Part shown: positions 9,552 to 18,587 of the stretch, in pieces
How positions within the stretch are numbered: the stretch's first letter is position 1
Layout: every line of letters starts with the position of its first letter
Origin: Thermodesulfobium narugense DSM 14796
GTDB taxonomy: Bacteria; Thermodesulfobiota; Thermodesulfobiia; Thermodesulfobiales; Thermodesulfobiaceae
Assembly: GCF_000212395.1 (NCBI RefSeq)
Contig: NC_015499.1
Coordinates: forward strand, 1,008,501-1,072,500
Reading direction: 5' to 3'
DNA: 64,000 nucleotides
Notes under the pieces: generated by a model
Told to the model about the DNA's origin: nothing
Database searches by the model: none
The model's input: the letters and a program-made list of their open reading frames with translations, nothing else
Program-made: the position numbers and the translations under genes

Positions 9552-9665
9552 ATAATACAATAATAGTCAAATTCCATTTGATCCATCAACTAATACTTTT
9601 ATAAAAAAGACTTCCAATGAGAAAAAGTTATTTATAAAACAATTATTTATAAAACAATATAAAAT

Positions 9666-10676
9666 TTACAAATCACTAGGAGGCTTTGAAATAACTTTTT
9701 CAATTTTATTGAACATTTCGCCATTTATATAATCTAATCTTATTACATATGGGAAATTCAAAGTAGAAGGCTCTATCTTGTCGAACCCTAAGTGAATAGC
9801 GTTTGGAAAATTTGACTTCGTAGCAAAAGTCCAGATGCAAGAAGCATCAAAATCTTTGCCTGTACAGGTATTATAAGGACCATATTTTTGAGTAATCGAA
9901 TCCCTTAAATTAGAAAAATAGTTCATCATATCGTTTTGACTGATTTCATTTTTGTTAATGTTAATTAAAAAAACACCATAATAAAACTTGTTGTCGATAA
10001 AATATAAAAATAAATTTGCTCCTTTATCTGAAAAAGTAGTATGATAAATGTAAGTAGAAGTTTTACTATTGCTATCCTCCAATTTATTCAAGAAGCTTGT
10101 ATTTGGTCGATCCTTTATAACATCTTTCATTTCTTGGACAGATGAACCCCATTGAATTCCTATAAAACCATTTAAATCTCTTGCGATAAAGCCATTTAAC
10201 CACTCGCCTTTATAAATTCTTCCATCAGCCCAAGTATACGTACCCTGTCCATTTGGTTTATTATCTTTAAATTCGCCCTCATAGATAGAACCATCCGAAG
10301 ATTTATACATTCCGTTTCCATTCATTTGTCCGTTTTTAAAATCTGCATTAAAGGAGTCACCATCTGAAAAGTTCATAGCAGCGTGACCATTGAGGAAGCC
10401 ATTATCAAATTCGCCGACACCACTTCCTTTGTAGCCTAACCCTTTATCGTCTTGCAAAATTAAACTTATCTTGCCCTTACCCTGAGCTTTACCATTAACA
10501 CAATCACCATCCCAATTAACAGAAATAATTTTATAGCTATCAGATGACCAAAGCACCTGGCAATTTGTTTTGGGATCAGTAGCAGAACTTTGAATAGCTA
10601 AACTTTCAGTTTGGGTAAAAATAAATGAAGATAGAAAAATAGTAATCATAAAGGCTGCCTTCAAAAAAATCCCCAC
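9666..10676 (-). CDS. Secreted MORN-repeat protein
   Basis: The N-terminus is a typical signal peptide (a hydrophobic stretch ending near TESLA). About four MORN-type repeats follow in the middle (YKGSGVGEFDNGFLNGHAAMN, FSDGDSFNADFKNGQMNG, YEGEFKDNKPNGQGTYTW, YKGEWLNG). The C-terminal 150 residues are of unknown fold and contain two cysteines that could pair (TCTGKDFDASCIW). I place the start at a GTG at 10676, six bases after AGGAGG; the in-frame TTG at 10691 lies within that ribosome site. It would be exported to the periplasm or envelope. Its function is unknown. Confidence 0.7.
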   Translation of the reverse strand: MGIFLKAAFMITIFLSSFIFTQTESLAIQSSATDPKTNCQVLWSSDSYKIISVNWDGDCVNGKAQGKGKISLILQDDKGLGYKGSGVGEFDNGFLNGHAAMNFSDGDSFNADFKNGQMNGNGMYKSSDGSIYEGEFKDNKPNGQGTYTWADGRIYKGEWLNGFIARDLNGFIGIQWGSSVQEMKDVIKDRPNTSFLNKLEDSNSKTSTYIYHTTFSDKGANLFLYFIDNKFYYGVFLININKNEISQNDMMNYFSNLRDSITQKYGPYNTCTGKDFDASCIWTFATKSNFPNAIHLGFDKIEPSTLNFPYVIRLDYINGEMFNKIEKVISKPPSDL

Positions 10677-10738
10677 AATTATCCTCCTCAAATTTAATAT
10701 ATGTTATTATATCAGATCAATATAAGTATATTTAAAAA

Positions 10739-13588
10739 TTATAAAATAGTTCTTTTCTTTACCCACTGTCTCGAACAAATAGTTTGATACAGACAAAAGG
10801 CACATCTTTGTTCAGTTTTATTAGAAACAGGCAAAAAAGGCACATCTTTGTTCAAAATTTCTGAAATTAGATACTTCAAGGCATTAAAATAAGCATTATG
10901 AGTTTCATAATTAAATTGAAAGTATTTTTCATCATCAATATTTTTTAAACTCCAAGTACCAGCTATTATTTGTTCAAAGTTTATTTTTTTAAACTCTTCA
11001 AACAAAAATATATAAAATGGCAACTGAAAAGATCTAATATTCTCAAACCACAAATTTCTGTTTTCTAACGTCGGCAAAAAATTTGATTTAGGAATCTTCG
11101 AAACACCTGTTTTGTAATCTATCAAAAAATATTCGTCTTTCAACTTGTGTATTCTATCAACTCTTCCAACCAACCTTACTTTCAACTCATTAAAAGAAAG
11201 TTTTGTAGTAAACTCCTTTTCAAGAAACAAGATCTTCATACTGTTAAGTTCCTTAATATTTTTTTCTAAAACATTCCTTAATGCTAGTCTACATTGTTCC
11301 TTCTGGAGCAAAACTTCTTTTGATTCAATTTCTTGAAATTTTATATCTAAAATTTTATATATTTCTTTTAACTCATTATCAAAATCTACATTTATAAATT
11401 CAACGTTAAGCCATTTTTTGAAATAAAAATGTAAAATTTCATGAACTATATTGCCTATTTCTATGCTGCTAATATCTTCTTCTATCTCTTTGTGCTCTTT
11501 CAAATTCAAGACATAGGCAAAATAAAATGAAAGTGGACACCTTAGATATCTGTCGATAGAAGTAGGACTGAACTCAAAGTCTTTAAGAAACTTTATAATA
11601 TCATCATTTTTTTCGATAGGAACAGGATTTTCTTGGGCAAATGAAGCCTGAAAATTTATGCCTTTACTGTCAATAGGCATTTCAATAGATCCTCTTATCT
11701 TTTGTAAGTCCCAAACTATATTCTCTACAAACCTCGAAATTGTTCTTGAGTCAGAATTAGAATAAAAAAAATAAACTTCTTTAGCACTATTTATTAAATT
11801 AATAAAGTTAGTTCTTTGAAGTTCTTCTCTCTCTTTTATTGTAGGTAGATCTAAAATTCTTCTTATATCTTGCGTCAAAAAAAGTTCTTCTTTATTCACA
11901 TTTGGCAGTTTATCATCACTAATATCCAAGTAGAAAACTCTATCGAAATTAATATTTCTTGTTTCAAGTGCACCTAAAATCTGAATACCATCTAAAATAG
12001 AAGAAGAAAATGGAATCCTGGAGCTTTGCATAAAAAATTTTAACAAATTAAAGTACTGATTTAAATTTTTAAACTTAGCGTGTGAGATCCTAGTGGAATA
12101 TAAGTCGAAAAGAGTTTCATATGCATATCTAAAAAAGTTGTTTCCATAAAGATTCAGGTGCCCTAAAGATTTTATTGATATATAATCCAATAAATCAACT
12201 GCTCTCTGTATAAAATCAGGAAAATTCTTTATATTTAAAAATAATTTAATTACTTTGTTATGAATTTCAATTAGAAACTCGCTCAAAGAAGATGTAAAAT
12301 TATCTTCTGAATTAATTTTCACGTCAAAAGATTTAATAGCATCAAGAACCTCTTTAAAAATTTCTGAATTTCTTTCAAATTCGCTTAATGAAATAAAAAT
12401 TTTGTTTTTGTTCCTAATATTTTCTTGAATTTTTTGGAAAATAATTCTAGTGACAAAATTTTCTATATTTGGGAAATTTTCTGAAACAATAGAAAATTTA
12501 TCAAACTTCAGAGTTTTTATATATGGATGAAAAAGTAGATTTATATAGTCTTTAGCATAAAACTTTAAGTTATTCATTCTGGATAGTAAAATAGAAACCA
12601 TATCAAACAAAGAGTATATTGGTGTTCTTGAAAGAGGATAGCCTATTGAAACATTGTACTTTTCCCCTGCAGGAATAGCATTATATAATACAGGAAATAA
12701 ACTATTTTCAGAGGTTAATACTATAACGTCTTTATAGTTTAAAGGCTTTTTTTGCTCTAATATATTTCTCAATTTAAGAACCTGACCATTTAAAGTTTGA
12801 GATTGATATATATAAAATTTTTTGTTTTCCAAATCATAAAAATTAAAACTTTTTTTCACAAAAATGTGTGATTTTCTACTACTTAATATGTTTTTAAAAA
12901 GTTCTTCTTCGCATTTATTTAAACGTGAAAAACCTCCAATTATATAAGTTTTCTCTGGTAATTCTATTCTCTGGACAAAATTATATCTTGAAGCTCTTGT
13001 AGAAAGTTTTCTATTTTCAAGTTCTGAGTAAAAGTCTTTATACAACTCAAAGAAATCCTTAATAATGTTAGTAAAATCAGTTTTTAAGACTTTATAAATT
13101 AAAGAGTTTTCATATAATTTTGAACTAGAAAAAACATTTATTTTATCAAAACTATTAAAATTTACATTGTTAATCAAGAGCTCTTCAAAATTTTTAAAAA
13201 ATTCTTCACCCCAAGGAATAAATTCTTCGAAGGAATTATGAATTTTTTTAAAGGAATCAAATTTTTCTGGATTACCCAATAGCATATAGATTATGTCAAT
13301 AGATTCTATAATATTAATTTTCCTATAAACATTAATCTTTCTTTCATATATATAATCAACAAAATCATCAATAGAATAAGTCGCAGGAATTTTAGATGCT
13401 GTTCGTATGCGCTTAGCAATTTTTGAGTAAAAATAATGAATCGCCCTTCTATTTGGAAAAATAACGATATATTCTTCAGAAATTAAATTACTAGCTATGC
13501 AGTTAACAATTTCATCAATTAGATCGCTATCTTCCTTTAACCATATTATTTTTTCACTATTTTTAGTCCAAAAATTAAGATTACTCAT
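10739..13588 (-). CDS. AddB-like nuclease subunit with Fe-S cluster cysteines
   Basis: Partner subunit of an AddAB-type double-strand-break repair helicase-nuclease. The 949-residue protein has a C-terminal PD-(D/E)XK nuclease domain, with GRVDR (Asp811) and DYKTG (Asp824) as the catalytic motifs. Four cysteines frame it as in AddB iron-sulfur nucleases: Cys684 in YLRCPLSFYF, and Cys929, Cys932 and Cys938 in CAFCLYQTIC. The N-terminal two thirds is a divergent helicase-like region. It overlaps the AddA-like gene by 8 bases, showing translational coupling. Sequence divergence makes the exact subfamily (AddB versus another RecB-like partner) less sure than the domain call. Confidence 0.8.
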   Translation of the reverse strand: MSNLNFWTKNSEKIIWLKEDSDLIDEIVNCIASNLISEEYIVIFPNRRAIHYFYSKIAKRIRTASKIPATYSIDDFVDYIYERKINVYRKINIIESIDIIYMLLGNPEKFDSFKKIHNSFEEFIPWGEEFFKNFEELLINNVNFNSFDKINVFSSSKLYENSLIYKVLKTDFTNIIKDFFELYKDFYSELENRKLSTRASRYNFVQRIELPEKTYIIGGFSRLNKCEEELFKNILSSRKSHIFVKKSFNFYDLENKKFYIYQSQTLNGQVLKLRNILEQKKPLNYKDVIVLTSENSLFPVLYNAIPAGEKYNVSIGYPLSRTPIYSLFDMVSILLSRMNNLKFYAKDYINLLFHPYIKTLKFDKFSIVSENFPNIENFVTRIIFQKIQENIRNKNKIFISLSEFERNSEIFKEVLDAIKSFDVKINSEDNFTSSLSEFLIEIHNKVIKLFLNIKNFPDFIQRAVDLLDYISIKSLGHLNLYGNNFFRYAYETLFDLYSTRISHAKFKNLNQYFNLLKFFMQSSRIPFSSSILDGIQILGALETRNINFDRVFYLDISDDKLPNVNKEELFLTQDIRRILDLPTIKEREELQRTNFINLINSAKEVYFFYSNSDSRTISRFVENIVWDLQKIRGSIEMPIDSKGINFQASFAQENPVPIEKNDDIIKFLKDFEFSPTSIDRYLRCPLSFYFAYVLNLKEHKEIEEDISSIEIGNIVHEILHFYFKKWLNVEFINVDFDNELKEIYKILDIKFQEIESKEVLLQKEQCRLALRNVLEKNIKELNSMKILFLEKEFTTKLSFNELKVRLVGRVDRIHKLKDEYFLIDYKTGVSKIPKSNFLPTLENRNLWFENIRSFQLPFYIFLFEEFKKINFEQIIAGTWSLKNIDDEKYFQFNYETHNAYFNALKYLISEILNKDVPFLPVSNKTEQRCAFCLYQTICSRQWVKKRTIL

Positions 13589-16500
13589 CTTTTATAATTT
13601 CTTTCGACATATTATCAATATCTAATATTACCCCTACAGTACTTCTCCTGTAAAAGTTTTTTACAAGTTTCATATAAAGCTTAATCTGCCTAAGATAGTT
13701 TTTCTTTTCAAAATTTTTATAATATTCTTTTAAGCTCGTTTTATAATCCACAACATAAATAATATCCTTCTCTATTACCAATCTATCAATCCTAAAAAGA
13801 TTACCCTTTTTATCAACAAAATCAACTTCTGTAAAAATTTTGTTAAGAGGGCTAAAAAATTTAGAAAATTGTTCGTTCATAACTATAGATGAAATTTTTT
13901 TTGCTATTTCTGGTTCAAAAAGCTTTATATCGTTTTCATAAAGTTTAGTTATATTTTCCAAGCCAAAAAGATCCTCTTTATATTTTATTCTTTCCAAAAT
14001 TTTATGAAATAAAATTCCTCTTTTTATACTTGCTATGTCATTCTTTTTCCAATTTTGTTCTATACCCAAAGGCTCAACCGTAAATTCATAATTAATTTTA
14101 AAATTATCAAACTCAAAATCATTTACTTCAACATCAATTATTTTCTTTTTTTCTCCATCTTCTTTTTCAAGATTATACAAATTGTCACTAGTTTCTATCT
14201 TTTTAATACACATAAAATTATAAAGTTCAAATTTTGCCCTTGTCATTGCAACATATAAAAGATTCAAGTCGTCTAAAATACAATCAACATCCTTATCAGA
14301 TAAAATCTCATTTAAAAAGTTATTCTTTTGTGCTACTTCTCTTGTAATATGAAGCAGTGAAAGTGAGCTTTTATCCGCTTCAAAATTGGTTTTTTCTTCA
14401 TAAATAAAGAAACTATAATCTAGCTTTTTCTTATTAATAAGGGCATAGTTATTTTCAGCATCAATTACATTTATTACAACAGGAAACTCTAAACCCTTTG
14501 CTTTATGAACAGTCATTAATTTTAATGCATCAGTAAAATTAGAAATTTCAATTCTAAAAAACTCACTTTTATCTTGTTCGATAAGATATAGCAGCTTATT
14601 TATGTCTACATATCCTGTCAATTCTATTTCAGAAATAATTTCCAACAATTTTACTAAATAGGCCGACTCCTCTGGGAAGTTTTCAGGAATTTTAAAAATT
14701 GAGTAAATCAAAGTAATAAGATTATACATTGAGATATAGCCAGATTTAAAATATATTTCTTTGAAATATTTATTCCATAAGTCTATATAATTATTCTTAA
14801 ATGAGTTAAATAAATTTTTATTTCTGTTTAAAAATATAAATTCTCTTATCTCATTTTGAGAAATATTATTATCAACAAAAATTTTGTTCATTATCTTGCC
14901 TAAAATAAAAATAGAAAAATTTAAGTTATCATTAGGCAATTCTATGAATTTTAGTAACGAAACAATTTCTCGAATTATTTTCCTATCTCTGATATCCATT
15001 GAGCTTTCTGAAACTACGTTATATCCATTTTCTATAAGCCACGTGGCAACTTTGTTTACTTGAGAATTTGATCTAGCTAGTACTACAATATCACTTAATT
15101 TATATCTTTTACTCAATTCATAAATCAAATTAAGCAGTTCAGTTTTTAAAGTACCTATTCTAACATCTTTACTATCGAGAATCTCTTTATCTTCAGGCTC
15201 ATCAAAAAAAACTATTTGGCTTTTAAAAAATCCTGAATTCTTTCTTTCTTCCAAAGGAAATTGAATAAAATCCTTTAAGCCTGAAATATTATTCGTTTCA
15301 GATACTTTGTCAGATATATCCCTTTGAAAAAAATTCTTGATATTTTCAATTATAATTCCATCAGTTCTAAAATTTTTCTCAAGATTCAGCAAAAAAGTAT
15401 TTTTAGTTGGTTTTTCTATTGTTTCCTTCATAATCTTATAGTTGGCCCCTCTAAAACTATAAATAGACTGCTTTATGTCCCCGACAGCAAAGACTGAACC
15501 ATTTCTAGACAAAAGATCATCACAAAGTTTTTTTATACAGGCCCATTGAACTTCATCTGTATCCTGAAATTCATCTATTAAAATATGATAAACGTAACTT
15601 CCTAAGCAAAACTGAATCTTTGTAATAGTTTCTTCATTAAGATTTTCAAAAATCATTTTATTCATGTTGCCAATATAAATAGCACCAAAATCTTTATAGC
15701 AATTTTCTAAAGTTAATTTGAATTTACTAAGCAATTTAATGTATGGCTGAAATCTTATTTGACTCAAAATTGGTAAATATGTGTATATCTCAGAAATATT
15801 TTTTTCCCATTCAGATTTCAAATAGATATAATCATCACTTTTTTCTTTATTAAAGGGGAAGGTTTTATAAATACTTTTAATAATGTTGATTATATTTTTT
15901 TCAGGATTATTTAATTTTTCTATAAGTTTATAGAAATTCTCTTCTTTAATTTTTCCGTTTAGCTTAAAACTCTTTCTTAAAGACTTTTCAGCCAATAAAG
16001 CTAAATTTCTCATGAGTAATTTTACTTTATCTAAAGCTGGCTCAATATCCTTATTTTCTTTAAAGTATCCTAGTTTCCTATTCTCTAAATTCAATAAAGT
16101 TAATAAATTTTTTTTCAAATCTTCTTTTGGGTTAAAGCTTATAGAGTTGTTTGAAGCAATAACTTTTATAAACTCCTCAAGCTCAAGAAAATCAATGTCT
16201 TGTATGAATTTATCAACAGCAAAATCAATTATTTCTTCAATATCAATTTTTATATTACTTGCTAAAATGTTAGTTTCAAATGCCATCACCTTAAAAATTT
16301 TTGACATAAAGCTGTCGATCGTGCTTACCTGAAATTCATAAAAATTATTAAATATTAAATCTATTAGCTTTTCAGATCGAGTAACGATTTCATTAAAGGG
16401 GAGAGATAGTAATTCAATTAAATTATTTTTATCATCTTCGCTTAACAAACCTAGAGATATTCTTTTTAACCATTCCAAAATCCTTTGCTTCATTTCGTTT

Positions 16501-16703
16501 GCAGCATTTTTTGTAAACGTTAGAGCAATGATATTTGATAAATTATTATTTTGTATACATTTTGACAACAAAAACTGGCAAAACCTCATACACAAAGTAT
16601 AAGTTTTGCCAGAACCTGCAGATGCGCTTACTAAATAAAAGTGGGGAAAAGTTAGTTCATCATCTCTTTGTAATCTTGATACTCTCTTTAACCCATCTTC
16701 CAA
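13581..16703 (-). CDS. AddA-like UvrD/RecB-type helicase-nuclease
   Basis: A 1040-residue SF1 helicase with a RecB-family nuclease tail, acting in recombinational repair of DNA ends. Walker A is ASAGSGKTYT (27-36). A DEFQDTDEVQW Walker B block lies near residue 385 and VGDIKQSIYSFRGA just after it. A later motif is MTVHKAKGLEFPVV, and the C-terminal nuclease shows RIDRLV and VVDYKTS. The start is a TTG at 16703, the first possible start after an in-frame stop, with only a weak ribosome site. The gene follows ilvE by 25 bases and overlaps the addB-like gene by 8, so the pair is expressed together. Confidence 0.85.
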   Translation of the reverse strand: MEDGLKRVSRLQRDDELTFPHFYLVSASAGSGKTYTLCMRFCQFLLSKCIQNNNLSNIIALTFTKNAANEMKQRILEWLKRISLGLLSEDDKNNLIELLSLPFNEIVTRSEKLIDLIFNNFYEFQVSTIDSFMSKIFKVMAFETNILASNIKIDIEEIIDFAVDKFIQDIDFLELEEFIKVIASNNSISFNPKEDLKKNLLTLLNLENRKLGYFKENKDIEPALDKVKLLMRNLALLAEKSLRKSFKLNGKIKEENFYKLIEKLNNPEKNIINIIKSIYKTFPFNKEKSDDYIYLKSEWEKNISEIYTYLPILSQIRFQPYIKLLSKFKLTLENCYKDFGAIYIGNMNKMIFENLNEETITKIQFCLGSYVYHILIDEFQDTDEVQWACIKKLCDDLLSRNGSVFAVGDIKQSIYSFRGANYKIMKETIEKPTKNTFLLNLEKNFRTDGIIIENIKNFFQRDISDKVSETNNISGLKDFIQFPLEERKNSGFFKSQIVFFDEPEDKEILDSKDVRIGTLKTELLNLIYELSKRYKLSDIVVLARSNSQVNKVATWLIENGYNVVSESSMDIRDRKIIREIVSLLKFIELPNDNLNFSIFILGKIMNKIFVDNNISQNEIREFIFLNRNKNLFNSFKNNYIDLWNKYFKEIYFKSGYISMYNLITLIYSIFKIPENFPEESAYLVKLLEIISEIELTGYVDINKLLYLIEQDKSEFFRIEISNFTDALKLMTVHKAKGLEFPVVINVIDAENNYALINKKKLDYSFFIYEEKTNFEADKSSLSLLHITREVAQKNNFLNEILSDKDVDCILDDLNLLYVAMTRAKFELYNFMCIKKIETSDNLYNLEKEDGEKKKIIDVEVNDFEFDNFKINYEFTVEPLGIEQNWKKNDIASIKRGILFHKILERIKYKEDLFGLENITKLYENDIKLFEPEIAKKISSIVMNEQFSKFFSPLNKIFTEVDFVDKKGNLFRIDRLVIEKDIIYVVDYKTSLKEYYKNFEKKNYLRQIKLYMKLVKNFYRRSTVGVILDIDNMSKEIIKDE

Positions 16704-16728
16704 AGAATACTATCCACACAAAATAATA

Positions 16729-17823
16729 TTAATCTTTATTGATTCTTTCAACCTTCTTTAACCAACCATCTGGAGCTTTTATTTTGCCGTTTTGTATGCC
16801 AGTATAATATTCATAAATTTTTTTCGTATATTTTCCTACTTTTCCATCTCCTACTGTTATCGACGAACCATCTTCAAAAATATATTCCCCAACTGGTGAA
16901 ATAACAGCAGCAGTGCCAAATCCTCCAGCTTCTATTATTTCGCCTGATTTAATTTTTTCAACAAATTCGTCCAATAAAACCCTTCTCTGTACAACTTTTA
17001 AACCTAAAACATTTTGTAACTCAAGAATAGACTCTGATGTAATGCTCCTTAAAATAGTGTCTGTAAACTCAGGTATAACAACTGTACCATCCTTTTCAAT
17101 ATGAAAATGGTTCATTGCTCCTGCTTCTTCTATGTATTTGTTTTCAGAATCCAAATACAATACCTGACTAGCACCAAATTTCTTTGCAAATTCTCCAGCT
17201 CTTAAAGAAGCAGCATAATTTCCCGCAGCCTTTGCGGCACCTGTACCTCCACTCACAGCTCTATGAAATTTTTTTGTAATAAGAAGTTTAATGGGCTTAG
17301 TAAATCCAGCAGGATAATAAGGACCACTAGGCGACAGTATAACAGCAAAAATATATTTACTAGATGGATGTACTCCAAGGGAGTCTTCTGTCGCAAACAT
17401 GAATGGCCTTATGTAAAGCGATGCTCCTTCTTGAAGCGGAAACCATAATCTATCAACATCTATTAGAGCATGAATAGCCTTTATTTGTAATTCTTCGTCA
17501 AGTTGAGGCATACAAAGAATTTCAGCAGACACATTTAATCTTTTAGCATTCTTATCAATTCTAAATGAATATATTTCACCATCCTCATGCATAAAAGCTT
17601 TTGCGCCCTCAAAAAGAGCCTGGCCATAGTGAATTGCAATTGCACCCGGGGAAACTGGAATATCTGAATATGGCACTATTCTAGCATTTTGCCATTTTGA
17701 ATCTTCATAATTTAACAAAAACATATGATCTGTTCTTAATTGGCCAAAAGAAAGAGTTGAGGTAGGTTTAAAAGGTTCAGATCTTCTATCTGATTTACTT
17801 TTCAATTTGTAACTAATCTCCAT
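16729..17823 (-). CDS. ilvE: Branched-chain amino acid aminotransferase
   Basis: PLP-dependent class IV (fold IV) aminotransferase interconverting Leu/Ile/Val and their keto acids. The 364-residue protein is of the longer BCAT type, shown by HYGQALFEGAKAF near residue 65, the lysine motif SGGTGAAKAAGNYAASL with Lys198 as the PLP-binding residue, and EEAGAMN further on. The ATG follows GGAGG. It sits downstream of an OPT peptide transporter, dipeptidase and glutamate dehydrogenase on the same strand, which suggests a role in amino acid breakdown as well as synthesis. Confidence 0.93.
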   Translation of the reverse strand: MEISYKLKSKSDRRSEPFKPTSTLSFGQLRTDHMFLLNYEDSKWQNARIVPYSDIPVSPGAIAIHYGQALFEGAKAFMHEDGEIYSFRIDKNAKRLNVSAEILCMPQLDEELQIKAIHALIDVDRLWFPLQEGASLYIRPFMFATEDSLGVHPSSKYIFAVILSPSGPYYPAGFTKPIKLLITKKFHRAVSGGTGAAKAAGNYAASLRAGEFAKKFGASQVLYLDSENKYIEEAGAMNHFHIEKDGTVVIPEFTDTILRSITSESILELQNVLGLKVVQRRVLLDEFVEKIKSGEIIEAGGFGTAAVISPVGEYIFEDGSSITVGDGKVGKYTKKIYEYYTGIQNGKIKAPDGWLKKVERINKD

Positions 17824-17851
17824 CTGTAATCCTCCTAAATTAAAGATAATT

Positions 17852-18220
17852 TTATTTTACTTCTTCGCTCACTAAAAAATACTTCGTTGTATTTTTATTT
17901 TTTATTTTTTTAACTTTATTAGTTTCTATTAATTTGTCTAAAACTGCTTCAGCAGCAATTAAAGGATCGCTTACACTAAATTTATACCCTTGAAAATGAC
18001 TTCCTACTTTCACATCTTTAATTGCATTTGCAACATCATTTAAAGTAACTCCTTGTGAATGACTTGAAATAAATGATATTACCTTCTTTTCAAGTTTTAA
18101 GCCTATTTGCTTTTGAAGTTCTTTCGGCATATTATAGGAACGCTTATAACCATATATATAAAGCAAAGCTCCCATAATTGCAAAGGATAGAGTGCCCAAA
18201 ATATAAAACTCAATGTTCAT
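17852..18220 (-). CDS. Hypothetical membrane-anchored protein
   Basis: A 122-residue protein with one N-terminal membrane helix (about residues 5-25). It is followed by a basic cytoplasmic part in which a helix-turn-helix-like region (GVTLNDVANAIKD, then AAEAVLDKLIETNKVKK and a short strand KYFLV) resembles a winged-helix fold. No family is recognised. It lies 10 bases after the PqqD-like gene and 28 bases before ilvE, so it belongs to the same operon as the peptide transporter. A membrane-bound DNA- or protein-binding role is only a guess. Confidence 0.6.
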   Translation of the reverse strand: MNIEFYILGTLSFAIMGALLYIYGYKRSYNMPKELQKQIGLKLEKKVISFISSHSQGVTLNDVANAIKDVKVGSHFQGYKFSVSDPLIAAEAVLDKLIETNKVKKIKNKNTTKYFLVSEEVK

Positions 18221-18230
18221 ACAAAAACCC

Positions 18231-18584
18231 TCATTTTTCCTTCAACAATTTAATTAATTTATTATTAACCAAAATTCTAATAAAGACAACAAGTCTTTCA
18301 AGAGTCAGATCTGGTTCGTTGCTAAAGTGCTTTTGCATTTGAATAAATATATCATTTACAGTAAAATTTCCTGTACAGTGCTGCCATACAAATTGGCCAT
18401 ATTTATCTAAATTAATAAAGCTCTTACCATAATTAGGGAACCATTTTTCATATGTTGAACGAAAAATACCAGCATGATAGACGGTCAGCTTAAGCTGACC
18501 GTCTATCATTTCATCTGAGACATTTGAATTTTTTACAGGATACATTTCCAAAAGATTACCTTTATTTTTTTTGCTTCCAAACAA
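18231..18584 (-). CDS. PqqD-like protein (RiPP-recognition fold)
   Basis: A 117-residue protein whose central and C-terminal parts (VWQHCTGNFTVNDIFIQMQKHF, then a short helical end) match the PqqD family, a small winged-helix-like fold that binds leader peptides of ribosomally made natural products. No radical-SAM enzyme or precursor peptide is visible nearby. The stop of the OPT transporter lies 3 bases upstream, so translation is coupled. The coding sequence contains a 36-bp perfect palindrome, which encodes about residues 26-37 in frame. Family call is moderate; function here is unknown. Confidence 0.65.
   Translation of the reverse strand: MFGSKKNKGNLLEMYPVKNSNVSDEMIDGQLKLTVYHAGIFRSTYEKWFPNYGKSFINLDKYGQFVWQHCTGNFTVNDIFIQMQKHFSNEPDLTLERLVVFIRILVNNKLIKLLKEK
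18474..18509. repeat. 36-bp perfect palindrome inside a coding sequence
   Basis: The left arm ATGATAGACGGTCAGCTT is followed directly, without a loop, by its exact reverse complement. It lies within the PqqD-like gene and stays in frame with it. Its GC content is higher than its surroundings. In mRNA it could form a long hairpin with a minimal loop, and in DNA a cruciform or a dyad binding site. No second copy was noticed in the window. Confidence 0.95.
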
Positions 18585-18587
18585 AAT

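Noticed and set aside
9630-9665. Repeated AACAATTATTTATAAA units, possible CRISPR or iteron
   Set aside because: Only two to three short adjacent copies in AT-rich DNA without spacers; it looks like simple duplication.
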